Shown here: one piece after another, positions 54,065 to 62,662 of the stretch | Layout of the letters: every line of letters starts with the position of its first letter | Position numbering within the stretch: position 1 is the first letter of the stretch | Source of the DNA: Cyanobacteria bacterium UBA2566 | GTDB taxonomy: Bacteria; Cyanobacteriota; Cyanobacteriia; Cyanobacteriales; Desertifilaceae | Reading direction: 5' to 3' | Assembly: GCA_002340255.1 (NCBI GenBank) | Contig: DDLS01000175.1 | Coordinates: 98,794 to 162,793, forward strand | Length of the DNA: 64,000 nt | Notes under the pieces: generated by a model | What the model saw: the letters and a program-made list of their open reading frames with translations, nothing else | Databases searched by the model: none | Told to the model about the DNA's origin: nothing | Position numbers and translations under genes: made by a program

Positions 54065-55873
54065 TTATAATCCTCGGAGGGTCTTGAGTTGGGTGTAAGC
54101 TTGCTGGAAGTCGTCGCTGGTAATATAGAGTTCGCTAATGGGTTGGTTTAGGGTACGGAAACGGCGGATGGATTGGAGGGCAGCTTGGTTGCTCAGAAGT
54201 GCTAGATCTGCGCCGCTCCATCCGAGGGTGAGTTGGGCGTAGTGGGAGAGGTCAATGCCGGAAAGGGGACGGTTGTGGTTGTGGACTTGGAGAATGGCGA
54301 GGCGACTGGGGGTGTCGGGGAGGTCGATTTTCAGTTGCAGATCGAGACGGCCGGAACGCAACAGAGCGGGATCGATCGCCTCCGGACGATTGGTTGCTGC
54401 AATCAGAATCAGGTTTTTGGAAACTGATAACCCGTCAATTTCGGTCAGAAGTTGCCCCACCACGCGATCGCCCACTCCAGAATCACCGCTATACTGACCT
54501 CGTGCGGGCGCTAGGGTATCGATTTCATCGATAAAAATCACGCAAGGAGCCGCTTGTCTGGCTTTGGCAAACAGTTCTCGCACGGCTTGTTCTGAGGCTC
54601 CGACCCAACGACTGAGCAGCTCTGGCCCGGAAATGGCGATAAAGTTCGCCTGTGCTTGGGAGGCGATCGCCTTAGCCAACAGGGTTTTACCCGTTCCTGG
54701 TTCTCCCATCAGTAATATGCCTTTGGGCGCTTTCGCTTGCGTTTTTTGATACAGTTCTGGATAGAGCAATTGCCCTTCGACGGACTCTTGCAACAGTTGT
54801 TTGGTCTCCTCTAACCCGCCAATATCGTCCCAAGCGACTTGGGGAGATTCCACTTCCACCGAGCGCAATACTGCGGGTTTAATCGCACTTAGCGCTTGCT
54901 CAAAATCATCGGAATTAATGGTTAATGGGGCAGTGGGTTGGGTGTCTGGGGTGGGGACTTGGCGACGCAGAGCATGATGGGCGGCTTTTTGACACAGGGC
55001 TTTTAAGTCTGCGCCCACAAATCCGACAGAGCGGGAGGCGATCGCCTCCAAATCCACCCCAGACTCTAAGGGCATCCCTTGGCTGAGAATCTGGAGAATC
55101 TGTACTCGTTCCTCTATTCTGGGGACTCGAAACACAATTTCGCGATCGAATCTTCCCGGTCGTCGCAAAGCCGGATCGAGGCGGTTGGGGAGGTTCGTGG
55201 CGGCTAAAATGACCACAGAATCACTAACTGAAAAGCCATCCATCAAGCCCAATAACTGACCAACCACGCGCTTTTCCACTTCTCCTTCCACTTGGGAGCG
55301 ATCGGGCGCTAAACTATCAATCTCATCAATAAAAATTAGGCAAGGAGCATTACGAGCCGCTTTCTCAAATAAATCCCTTAATCGACCTTCCGATTCTCCA
55401 TAATATTTCCCCATAATTTCCGGCCCCGTAATGGCGATATAATTCACCCCTAATTCGGCAGCCAGAGAGCGAGCCGTGAGAGTTTTTCCCGTGCCAGGGG
55501 GCCCCACTAACAATACTCCCCGCGTCGGTTCTAGACCCAATTGCGCCAGTAATTCAGGACGTTTTAAGGGCAGTTCCACCAGTTCTCGTAATTCCTGCTT
55601 CACTTCTTCTAAACCACCAATTTGGTTTAAGGATAAGTTGCCAGAATTAGACGCAGTTGGAGGATTACCCCCAGTTTCCGAGGGTGGCGGCGTAATAATC
55701 ACCTCTGATGAAGGTTTACTCGGGGCACGTTTAGGAATATTTCTACCTTGGGGGATATTACTCAAAGAACGAAACTGAATATCGGTTTTCAATTCTCCTT
55801 GTTCTGCTTTTTCTTCTAGCCGTTTGGCGAGTTCTAATAGGTCTTCAAATCCTTTAAATAAATCATTCATCAT
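54065..55873 (-). CDS. Tandem AAA+ ATPase (CDC48/VAT-like)
   Basis: The product is 602 residues from the ATG at 55873; the frame is open 22 codons further up, but the coding character starts at MMNDLFKGFEDLL. Two complete AAA domains are present. D1 has GPPGTGKT, LIFIDEIDSLAPDR and a second-region arginine in NRLDPALRRPGRFD. D2 has GEPGTGKT, VIFIDEIDTLAPAR and NRPEAIDPALLRSGRLD. The N-terminal ~110 residues are unlike the p97 N-domain and are low-complexity and helical. It is probably a protein-unfolding hexamer of the CDC48 type; the partner is unknown. Confidence 0.92.
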   Translation of the reverse strand: MMNDLFKGFEDLLELAKRLEEKAEQGELKTDIQFRSLSNIPQGRNIPKRAPSKPSSEVIITPPPSETGGNPPTASNSGNLSLNQIGGLEEVKQELRELVELPLKRPELLAQLGLEPTRGVLLVGPPGTGKTLTARSLAAELGVNYIAITGPEIMGKYYGESEGRLRDLFEKAARNAPCLIFIDEIDSLAPDRSQVEGEVEKRVVGQLLGLMDGFSVSDSVVILAATNLPNRLDPALRRPGRFDREIVFRVPRIEERVQILQILSQGMPLESGVDLEAIASRSVGFVGADLKALCQKAAHHALRRQVPTPDTQPTAPLTINSDDFEQALSAIKPAVLRSVEVESPQVAWDDIGGLEETKQLLQESVEGQLLYPELYQKTQAKAPKGILLMGEPGTGKTLLAKAIASQAQANFIAISGPELLSRWVGASEQAVRELFAKARQAAPCVIFIDEIDTLAPARGQYSGDSGVGDRVVGQLLTEIDGLSVSKNLILIAATNRPEAIDPALLRSGRLDLQLKIDLPDTPSRLAILQVHNHNRPLSGIDLSHYAQLTLGWSGADLALLSNQAALQSIRRFRTLNQPISELYITSDDFQQAYTQLKTLRGL

Positions 55874-55990
55874 GAAGTATGGATAGTTTTTATGGATTAT
55901 TATACCCATTCTTAAGGTCAAAGTAGGATATAATTGCATTAGAGAGTCGATTTTACTTTGAGAATTGGGTATCCTCTAGAAAATATTATC

Positions 55991-56519
55991 ATGCCGGCTA
56001 AAGATTTGTTTCATCAAGCTGTACGCCATGCTTTAGAAAAAGATGGATGGATAATCACCCATGACCCTCTGATGCTACGATCCGATCTCGGAAAATTTTA
56101 TGTCGATCTGGGTGCAGAAAAGTTTTTAGCGGCAGAACGAGAAGGAGATATAGCGCTTTGCGCTAGGGAATAGGGAATAGGCTTTTGGTACATAGCTTTG
56201 AGGATTCAACACTGTCCCTCATAACAGCGCAAAGCGCTGTAAAATTGCCGTAGAAATTAAAAGCTTTATTCAAAACTCCACGATTTCCGAATTTTATACA
56301 GCCCTTGGTCAATTTATTACCTATCGTAGTCTCTTGCTAAAACAATATTCAGAGCATATTCTTTATCTCGCCATTACTCTCGAAACCTATAATTCTTTTT
56401 TTAGTATAGAATTAGTTCAAGAAATCATTAACACTCAACAATTGAAGATCATTCTCTATGAACCGAAACAGGAGAGTATTAACCGATGGATAAACCTGAG
56501 GGGGCGACAAGGAGGCTGA
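55991..56519 (+). pseudogene. xisH: XisH-family nuclease-like gene split by a 91-bp insertion
   Basis: The start MPAKDLFHQAVRHALEKDGW and the downstream part KIAVEIKSFIQNS, YTALGQFITYRSLLL and YNSFFSIELVQEI are typical of XisH, a PD-(D/E)xK-fold protein first known from heterocyst fdxN-element excision and widespread in other cyanobacteria. The two parts are separated by 56150-56240. Removing exactly those 91 bp joins GAT to AAA in frame and restores EGD-KIAVEIK. The insertion sits just before the catalytic ExK strand. The usual xisI partner does not follow. Confidence 0.85.
56150..56240. mobile_element. 91-bp MITE-like insertion in xisH
   Basis: The left end is the palindrome TAGCGCTTTGCGCTA (56151-56165). 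The right end is ACAGCGCAAAGCGCTGT (56224-56240). The ends share the inverted 13-mer AGCGCTTTGCGCT. A TA duplication fits (56149-56150 and 56240-56241). The element has no coding capacity. GAATAGGGAATAGG in its left half is a short direct repeat like those elsewhere in the window. Confidence 0.75.
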
Positions 56520-56905
56520 ATACACCATCTTCCCAAAACCATACTTCTGGAATATCTAGGAGGCGGTAGCGTTGCAGTTTGTTGGGGCTGCCACTGGTAA
56601 AGATGACTTCGATGACTAAATCCGGGCTAGGCTTAGATGTACTGAAACAATAAGATTCGTCCGGTTCGGCGGAAACGGTACTTTCGCGCTCCTGCGTTCG
56701 AGCCAAGGGGTTCAAATTCAATGCCCATTTCCAGGCAAAATAATCCAATCAGAAATCCAATTAAGCGACTGAAACATTCGTGTTCTCGTCCCGGCATGAG
56801 AATTTCTACGGTATTTTGGTAGTAAAAAAGCCGCAGATTACGGCGATCGCCAAATCTAGACTGAAGAAGTTTGAATTGCTCCCAAGTAATCCCAGAATGG
56901 ACAAT
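56479..56905 (-). pseudogene. Uma2-family endonuclease (DUF820) remnant, frameshifted
   Basis: On the minus strand, HSGITWEQFKLLQSRFGDRR, then EILMPGREHECFSRLIGFLI and EMGIEFEPLGS read in one frame down to ~56705. TQERESTVSAEPDESYCF, SKPSPDLVIEVIFTSGSPNK and DIPEVWFWEDGVFSL continue in another frame to ~56515. Both halves match Uma2, so there is one frameshift. The C-terminus is missing where it meets the xisH tail. The family is a PD-(D/E)xK nuclease-like group abundant in cyanobacteria. Confidence 0.75.
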
Positions 56906-57191
56906 AAATACGCTGATCCGACGATGGAGACTTGACTTGTTCAGATGGCAGTTGAACCATAGGTCTATCGCGCTTCGTTCTGGTAAACAATTATTACAAT
57001 TTTTGCTAATTTGGATAAAATTGTCCCCAAAAAATAGAGGAATTTATAGGAGAGATAATAAGCTTCTGGGAAAATCCCGACGGGAAATTCCCAGAAACCG
57101 AACTTTAACAGCCTCCTAAGTCCATCCAGAGAGGGATTTTACTGACTCAACCCCCCGCTCTGGAACTGAAAATAATTAGGAGAATAAATCC
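56906..57191. other. Gap with no supported gene
   Basis: About 285 bp between the Uma2 remnant and the small ORF at 57192. A plus-strand frame (56871-57119) runs through it and into the Uma2 remnant and lacks coding character. A TTCTGGGAAAATCC/GGAAATTCCCAGAA imperfect inverted repeat lies near 57063-57098. Confidence 0.4.
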
Positions 57192-57314
57192 ATGTTAACG
57201 AACCAATCTGGAATTAATGCAGTTACTCGCACCCTTAAGTGCGTTGCTCTTAGCGTAATGTCCGTGGTTCTCTATTGGAGCAACGTTAATCTTCATACTT
57301 TATTTAACGTTTAA
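57192..57314 (+). CDS. Possible 40-residue small protein
   Basis: An ATG with TAGGAG about 10 bases upstream opens 40 codons (MLTNQSGINAVTRTLKC, then a hydrophobic stretch ALSVMSVVLYWSNV). The single hydrophobic segment would suit a small membrane peptide, as common near photosystem genes. No family was recognised; it may also be a chance ORF. It lies 186 bp before psaM. Confidence 0.4.
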   Translation: MLTNQSGINAVTRTLKCVALSVMSVVLYWSNVNLHTLFNV

Positions 57315-57500
57315 TAATATGATAAAAACCCCCTATCCCCTCATCCCCCCACCTTGCCATTTTCCAGGTGAGAATGAAAATTCCCTGCTTAAGGACAGGG
57401 ATGCCGGCTAAATGTTACGGTATGTAACAAACCTATTCCCCTAGAGGGCAATTTAAGCAACAGTGTTGAACAAACCTATGTTTAACAGGAGTTCTCGATC

Positions 57501-57596
57501 ATGGCTTTATCAGATACTCAAGTATTTGTGGCTCTAGTTCTGGCTTTAATCCCAGGAATCTTAGCTTTCCGCCTCTCTACCGAACTGTATAAGTAA
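57501..57596 (+). CDS. psaM: Photosystem I reaction centre subunit XII (PsaM)
   Basis: A 31-residue single-helix thylakoid protein: MALSDTQVFVALVLALIPGI followed by LAFRLSTELYK. This matches cyanobacterial PsaM over its whole length. It packs at the trimer-forming side of photosystem I. A GGAG lies about 12 bases upstream of the ATG. The gene is too short for most ORF cut-offs. It is likely transcribed alone. Confidence 0.95.
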   Translation: MALSDTQVFVALVLALIPGILAFRLSTELYK

Positions 57597-57740
57597 GGTT
57601 GAAGTCCCTGTTAATCAAGGGTCTTTGAGAATTCTGGGGGGAATACGGAAAAAACTTTTGAGAATGGGCGGTTAGGGTGAACTCTAAGGTGTATTATCAG
57701 GGCATAAATTTTTGTTGCGCTGTAATCCTCTAAAACGCCC

Positions 57741-58145
57741 ATGCTTGCTAGTGAGCCAACCCCCCAGAGACCCCCTCATTCCGTTAATCCATTGGATCGT
57801 CGTCGGATGCGGAACCAGCGCCAAAGATCGCGTCGTCGCTCCTCTCCCTTAGCTGCGGCGATCGCCTGGGAAACAATGATGAAGTTAAGTGTGAATCTGG
57901 TTTTGGTCGCGATCGCAACTGGGGCAGTGATGCGCCTGATTCCCTATCATCGATCGGTAGAAGAAAAGTTAGAAATTGTCGAGATCCAAGTTCAGCAAAC
58001 TCAAGACCGAGTCACTCAACTACAACAAGATTTTGACCGATCTTTCGATCCCGAGCAAGCGAAGCAAGTGATGGCTGAACAAAGTCACCGGATCGATCCG
58101 CAAAAACGTTCTGTGGTTTGGAAAAAGGAGCGGGTAGATCGATAA
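57741..58145 (+). CDS. Single-pass membrane protein with coiled coil
   Basis: The product is 134 residues. A strongly basic N-terminus (RRRMRNQRQRSRRRS) leads to one hydrophobic segment (~47-66), then a coiled coil (VEIQVQQTQDRVTQLQQDF). The layout resembles FtsL/FtsB-like or slp-type small proteins of cyanobacteria, but no specific motif supports division function. The basic tail would stay on the cytoplasmic side. It lies downstream of psaM by 144 bp. Confidence 0.7.
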   Translation: MLASEPTPQRPPHSVNPLDRRRMRNQRQRSRRRSSPLAAAIAWETMMKLSVNLVLVAIATGAVMRLIPYHRSVEEKLEIVEIQVQQTQDRVTQLQQDFDRSFDPEQAKQVMAEQSHRIDPQKRSVVWKKERVDR

Positions 58146-58162
58146 TTCATTCTGGAAATCCC

Positions 58163-58846
58163 TTATTCTGCAAGGGGTTTGAGCAGTTGGTCTTTCCAAT
58201 GCAGAACCCGTTGATATTGGCGTTGTTCGGCTCCTGAGAGCTGGGGAGCATTTTGGAAGGAGTCGATCGCTCTTTGGTAGTCGGCGATCGCCCAATTCCA
58301 ATCTCCCATCAGATGATAGGTGCGTCCTCGTTCGGCGTAAATATAGCCTTCTAGACGACCCAGACGCAGGGCAAAGTCCAGGTTATCGAGGGCAAGTTCA
58401 TAAATTTGAAGTTGTCTAAAGGTAATTCCTCGGTTAATCCAAGCTTGGATTTTTAAGGGATTTAAATCTAACGTTTGATCGTAGTCGAGCAGAGCAGCGT
58501 AGAGATCTCCTAGACGAGCGTAGGCATTGGCACGATTATTATACGCTCGATCGAGTGTAGGATTCAGTTGGATCGCTTGGCTATAGTCGGAGATCGCCTC
58601 TTCCACCTCTCCATCCTGAAAATGGGCATATCCGCGATTATTGTAGTGATCGGCACAAGTGGGATCGGCTTCAATCAGACAAGTTAACAGGTCAATAGCA
58701 CCTAAATAGTCCCCTTGTTCTAAGCGAGTTTTAGCTTGTTGGCTCAATTTTCGATTAACGGGGGGGCTTTCTGTTGTCGGTTGAGGTTGCCTTGGATATA
58801 AACCTCCGAAAGAATCAACACTAGAAGTAGAAAGATTGATGCCCAT
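58163..58846 (-). CDS. TPR protein
   Basis: The product is 227 residues. About five consecutive TPR units run from ~residue 33 to 215 (ADHYNNRGYAHFQDGEVEEA, RAYNNRANAYARLGDLYAAL and IQAWINRGITFRQLQIYELA). The N-terminal 30 residues are Ser/Pro-rich. There is no signal peptide or membrane segment, so it is a cytoplasmic adaptor. It converges with the coiled-coil gene, with 17 bp between stops. The partner is unknown. Confidence 0.85.
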   Translation of the reverse strand: MGINLSTSSVDSFGGLYPRQPQPTTESPPVNRKLSQQAKTRLEQGDYLGAIDLLTCLIEADPTCADHYNNRGYAHFQDGEVEEAISDYSQAIQLNPTLDRAYNNRANAYARLGDLYAALLDYDQTLDLNPLKIQAWINRGITFRQLQIYELALDNLDFALRLGRLEGYIYAERGRTYHLMGDWNWAIADYQRAIDSFQNAPQLSGAEQRQYQRVLHWKDQLLKPLAE

Positions 58847-59088
58847 GAACTGTACCTCAATGAATGACTGTACTTTATCTTTGATACCTTCACTGTAAGG
58901 GGGAAATCCTGACGGAAAAAGTGCGAATGTACCAGTTACTCAGGTGGCTAATGGTAAGATGCAACAGATGGAATAGCGGGGTGCGCTGATCGAGGTCTCT
59001 GTTACTTTCGGTTTGGGAGAGCGCTTAAACTCTTGCTTCCTCCTAGTTAGGTTGATATCCAATCCATTGATTTATATCCCTTACCCTT

Positions 59089-59559
59089 ATGACTGCTGAA
59101 CAAACCTATCCCAATGCCCCCGATGTATCCGGGGATGATTATTTAGTCCTTGGCTTGGCCACTTGCTTTATTAAGGAAGATGGAGAGGTCTATCCGGTTA
59201 AAGTAATAGAACCGATCCCTTCAGCCGCTCTAGAAGCTTTATTTAAGGGAATTCCCACCTCCTATGAAATGGCCTTGGGAACCACATTAGGTACGGTACT
59301 GATCCATCAGACCCCCCAAAAACCGACCGAGTTCCCAGAGAAGCCCCAGTTCTGTGACGAGTTTGTAGAACGAGCGATCGCCGCTGTTCGCAGTTATAAG
59401 GTTCCCAGTCATCAAACTGCTAAAGCGAAAATTCCCATCGGCACTTGTCATCAAGATTTTAACTTTTCCACGGAGCGCAAACGAGTTTTAAATATGACGA
59501 ATGTGGTTCGCACAGAAGATAATGTAAAACAACACGAACATACCCATAAGGTACTTTAA
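59089..59559 (+). CDS. Conserved cyanobacterial hypothetical protein
   Basis: The product is 156 residues. No known domain was recognised. There are no membrane helices; the start YPNAPDVSGDDYLVLGLATCF and the block AALEALFKGIPTSYEMALG have globular character. The C-terminus is His-rich (KQHEHTHKVL). The next gene, a GST, begins 3 bp after the stop, so they are surely co-transcribed. A link to redox or stress detoxification is inference from that pairing. Confidence 0.65.
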   Translation: MTAEQTYPNAPDVSGDDYLVLGLATCFIKEDGEVYPVKVIEPIPSAALEALFKGIPTSYEMALGTTLGTVLIHQTPQKPTEFPEKPQFCDEFVERAIAAVRSYKVPSHQTAKAKIPIGTCHQDFNFSTERKRVLNMTNVVRTEDNVKQHEHTHKVL

Positions 59560-59562
59560 GGA

Positions 59563-60117
59563 ATGATCAAACTCTATGGTGGCCCGCGAACTCGTGGAAC
59601 TTTAGTTCAGTGGTATTTAGAGGAACTGGGTGTTCCCTATGAATTGATTGCTGTGGACATCCAAGGGCAAGAACATAAGAAACCGGACTATTTGGCAATT
59701 CATCCCATGGGAAAGGTGCCTGCCCTCGTAGATGGCGATTTTACCATTTGGGAATCTGGGGCAATTTTAATGTATCTGGCTCTCCAGTATGGCAATGCTC
59801 AGGGATCGGTGCAAGAGATCGCACAGATGAACCAGTGGACGATCTTTGCCAATGCTAGTTTGGGGCCAGGGGTGTTTATTGAAGCATCCCGCGATCGCGC
59901 CTTGGCGGACTTTATGCCTCCCCTAAATCAACGTCTACAAGCTCAACCGTTTTTACTCAGCGATCGGCTTACCGTAGCTGATGTGGCAGTCGGATCGCTT
60001 CTCTTCTATATGCCTGTGATGCTCAAGCTTGATTTGAGTGAGTATCCAGCCATTACGGAGTACATCCAGCGTTTATCCGAACGTCCCGCTTTCCAAAATA
60101 CCCTTGGCAAACGCTAG
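59563..60117 (+). CDS. Glutathione S-transferase family protein
   Basis: The product is 184 residues. The thioredoxin-like N-terminal domain has IKLYGGPRTRGTLVQWYLEE, GKVPALVDGDFTIWESGAIL (the GSH-binding ES pair) and the cis-Pro KVPAL. The helical C-terminal domain carries LTVADVAVGSLL, the conserved folding motif. It is slightly shorter than the usual ~200 residues. The catalytic residue is not certain: Ser/Arg in PRTRG stands where Ser, Tyr or Cys is usual. Confidence 0.88.
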   Translation: MIKLYGGPRTRGTLVQWYLEELGVPYELIAVDIQGQEHKKPDYLAIHPMGKVPALVDGDFTIWESGAILMYLALQYGNAQGSVQEIAQMNQWTIFANASLGPGVFIEASRDRALADFMPPLNQRLQAQPFLLSDRLTVADVAVGSLLFYMPVMLKLDLSEYPAITEYIQRLSERPAFQNTLGKR

Positions 60118-60122
60118 ATACA

Positions 60123-60152
60123 TAAAAATGAGACAGGCTTCAAACCTGTCTC
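60123..60152 (-). terminator. Intrinsic terminator for psbK, possibly bidirectional
   Basis: Arms 60130-60137 and 60145-60152 form a perfect 8-bp stem with a 7-nt loop. On the minus strand it is followed by ATTTTTATG. It lies 41 bp after the psbK stop and 12 bp after the GST stop, so it may serve both transcripts, but the U tract favours psbK. Confidence 0.75.
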
Positions 60153-60193
60153 TAGGGAAATAAATGTTTCTGATTTTACATTTATCTTAAACT

Positions 60194-60331
60194 CTATTTA
60201 AACCCAACTGCTGCTTGCCAAACAAAGGCCAGCAGTAAGAAAAAGATAGGAATTACAGGCAAAACATCGATTAGTGGGCTAAAGGCTGAATAGGCTTCAG
60301 GTAATTTTGCCAACAGCAGTGCTGCTTCCAT
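60194..60331 (-). CDS. psbK: Photosystem II reaction centre protein K (PsbK)
   Basis: The product is 45 residues from the ATG at 60331, which gives the conserved precursor MEAALLLAKLPEAYSAFSPL; the frame is open 40 codons further up but without resemblance. The mature part after the leader is PEAYSAFSPLIDVLPVIPIF followed by FLLLAFVWQAAVGFK, essentially the cyanobacterial consensus. It is a single-helix PSII subunit near CP43. GAGAGG lies about 11 bases upstream. Confidence 0.95.
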   Translation of the reverse strand: MEAALLLAKLPEAYSAFSPLIDVLPVIPIFFLLLAFVWQAAVGFK

Positions 60332-60753
60332 AAGTGTGTTTTCCTCTCCAACAGTACGGGGCATGATTTTCAGAATTGAAAAAAATATTAACATATAGTG
60401 CCCCACCAGGGAATAGGGCATGAAGTCAATGCTCAGGGCTGAATAGCCCATGCAGGAAAAACAATAGTTTTTTTAGATACTATTTCATAATTAAATTTGC
60501 TGAGAATGACCAGGTGGCAATCGGCTTTGATATTACCAAAGCCGAATAATCAGTTACAGAAAGTTTTCGCTATTCTGTTTGGCATTACGCTGCCAACACC
60601 AGGAACCCCATAATTCCCAGCGATAAGCTCCTTTGCTCAAGATAAAATCGATCGCGAGTCGATATAATCGAAAGTGGGTTGGTGGCGATACTCCTGTGGA
60701 GTCGCTTTGTGCGCAAAATTGCCGAATCTGAGTGAAAGAAGGTCGTTTATCTT
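60332..60753. other. Divergent region upstream of psbK
   Basis: This 422-bp region must contain the psbK promoter (minus) and the promoter for the 60754 gene (plus). A perfect 8-bp hairpin lies at 60522-60544. Just beyond it, a minus-strand frame without a usual start codon runs from ~60748 to a TAA at 60554-60556 (contains FRLYRLAIDFILSKG and YRWELWGSWCWQR). It has protein-like composition, but no family was recognised, and it may be a remnant. Confidence 0.35.
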
Positions 60754-61482
60754 ATGTCCATCACATCACGAAGTTTGCAAAAGCTCCTCCGGGAGAATAT
60801 ATCCGGGACAAAACCCCTTAGCGTTAATCTCGAACAGGCTAAAGATCTAGCAGAAGACTTGTTGGCGCGAGTTGAGCCTCTCGCCGGCGCAGAGCGGCAT
60901 AATAACTGTCACCATTACCATCGTTTTCAAAGAAGATCAAGTACAGAGCAGACCCCCAGCAATACCCTCTGTTGTTGTATTTTACTCGAAGAATCCAGCG
61001 AGCGTTGGTATCGAAATCACACCCATTTACATCTGTTCATGAGTCCGGAGCAACAGCTCTGGGTAGAGTTAGGGGGAGAGCGATCGCCCGCCCCCGTTTC
61101 AGACCTGAGTGAGATGGTTGCCCTGATCCAAGCATTTTTCCAGAGGGTTGACCGGCAAAAAGCACAAGCTGCCAAGCGCCAAAAACAGAAAGACTTGAAA
61201 GTGCAAGCTATCTTGGCTCAGGTGCGTAAAATTGCTAAGGAAGATCAATTTGACTTTGCCACCGAAGTCGATACCGTTAAGCTCAAGCTGATTATTCGTC
61301 TGTCTGACAACAACGACTATTTTGCCATTTTGATTCCCTTTAACCAGTTCAAGGAAGTTTTACCCAAATTGCGAACCGCAATTCAGGCTCTGCGCGAGAC
61401 TTACAACAGTGGTGTTCGTTTTACAACTCGTCTTAAGCGGGGCTACGGCCGCTCTAGCTGGATTCGTCATCAGGATTTGTAG
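60754..61482 (+). CDS. Uncharacterised protein linked to MoxR/VWA genes
   Basis: The product is 242 residues. The N-terminal half has a Cys/His-rich stretch (RHNNCHHYHRFQRR, LCCCILLEESS). A coiled-coil segment follows (~128-155, rich in Lys/Gln/Ala). The C-terminal ~90 residues are alpha/beta (VDTVKLKLIIRLSDNNDYF) and end in a basic tail. No known domain was recognised. It is followed by the MoxR ATPase after 23 bp, with the same layout as small accessory proteins of MoxR-VWA sets. Confidence 0.65.
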   Translation: MSITSRSLQKLLRENISGTKPLSVNLEQAKDLAEDLLARVEPLAGAERHNNCHHYHRFQRRSSTEQTPSNTLCCCILLEESSERWYRNHTHLHLFMSPEQQLWVELGGERSPAPVSDLSEMVALIQAFFQRVDRQKAQAAKRQKQKDLKVQAILAQVRKIAKEDQFDFATEVDTVKLKLIIRLSDNNDYFAILIPFNQFKEVLPKLRTAIQALRETYNSGVRFTTRLKRGYGRSSWIRHQDL

Positions 61483-61505
61483 TGAAAGGGTAAAGGTCGA
61501 AGACA

Positions 61506-62591
61506 ATGATTCGTATTGATGCGAGGGAACTCTATCAAGTTCTGGAACTAACTCCACCGGAGCAAAATATCCTCCTGGTGGGCAAGCATGGTATTGGCAA
61601 ATCGGAAATGATTAGCCATTTCTACAGTCAGCGCCAGAATCTGCCAGTAATCCCGTTCTTTTTGGGTCAAATGAGCGATCCGGGGGATTTGATTGGCTTG
61701 TTGCACAAAGACGAGAAAACTGGGCGATCGGTGTTTTTACCGCCCTACTGGTGGCCGGAACCCGATCGCCCCGTGGTGCTCTTCCTAGACGAGCTTAACC
61801 GCGCCCGACCCGAAATTTTGCAAGCCGTTCAAGACCTGACTCTGAACAAAACTTTAGCCGGTAGAGCACTACCTTCTGGCAGTATTGTGATTGCTGCGGT
61901 GAATGCGGGAGAAGAATATCAACTGACAGAACTCGATCCGGCGCTGGTGTCGCGGTTTAATCTCTACGAGTTTGCGCCGACAGTGGAAGATTGGCTACTC
62001 TGGGCTTCCGATCGCAATATCGATGCGCGGGTGTTAACCTTTATCCAACAGCATCCAGACTATCTCGACGGCGACAATCCCGATGCGGATATGGCGATCG
62101 CCACCGCCGGACTGGTGAAAACCCCCGATCGCCGCGCTTGGGTGAAAGTTGCGAATTTTGTTCGCAATCATACAAAGCTGGAGGACATTCACTTCAAACT
62201 GATTGCCGGTATGGTGGGGACTCGCGCCAGTATCACCTTTCGCCAAAGCCTCGCGACTCAACGGGGTTTGAGTCCAGAACAACTTCTGTTGCAGTTTGCT
62301 AAACATTCCAAACAGCTCAAAGACCTGGAAATTCAGGACTTTGCTAGTTTGAACGAACGGGTTTTACTCTGGCTCAATGCTGGGCATTGCCCTGACAATA
62401 AAGCAGAGAATGCCCGCAAGAATCTGTTGAAATATCTCCAGTATCTCGCCAAAGCCAAACAACAGGAGGCGATCGCTCATTTTTCCTCTCTGATTCAGGG
62501 GCCCAAATTTAGCGATGCCATGGGCTTTGTCGCTGAATCGATGGATCTGATTGATTTTTTGTCGGAGTATTTGGAAGCGATCGAGGTTTGA
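61506..62591 (+). CDS. MoxR-family AAA+ ATPase
   Basis: The product is 361 residues. Walker A is VGKHGIGKSEMI, Walker B is VVLFLDELNRARPEIL, and sensor 1 is IVIAAVNAGEE. Arginine-finger-type LVSRFNLYEF follows. The C-terminal lid (~200-360) is helical. MoxR ATPases act as chaperones that load or remodel VWA-domain proteins; one such gene follows directly. ATG at 61506 has AAGG upstream. Confidence 0.92.
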   Translation: MIRIDARELYQVLELTPPEQNILLVGKHGIGKSEMISHFYSQRQNLPVIPFFLGQMSDPGDLIGLLHKDEKTGRSVFLPPYWWPEPDRPVVLFLDELNRARPEILQAVQDLTLNKTLAGRALPSGSIVIAAVNAGEEYQLTELDPALVSRFNLYEFAPTVEDWLLWASDRNIDARVLTFIQQHPDYLDGDNPDADMAIATAGLVKTPDRRAWVKVANFVRNHTKLEDIHFKLIAGMVGTRASITFRQSLATQRGLSPEQLLLQFAKHSKQLKDLEIQDFASLNERVLLWLNAGHCPDNKAENARKNLLKYLQYLAKAKQQEAIAHFSSLIQGPKFSDAMGFVAESMDLIDFLSEYLEAIEV

Positions 62592-62662
62592 ACCCCAATT
62601 GTTCGCCAGAAACCTGGTTTCTCCGACCTCTTTCTCTTTTAATCTCTGTACGATCTATTATT

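Noticed and set aside
56871..57119. 82-codon plus-strand ORF
   Set aside because: Begins inside the Uma2 remnant in the opposite direction; composition is not protein-like.
60554..60748. ~64-codon minus-strand frame upstream of psbK
   Set aside because: Protein-like wording but no ATG/GTG start, no ribosome site and no family; kept only as a note in the gap entry.
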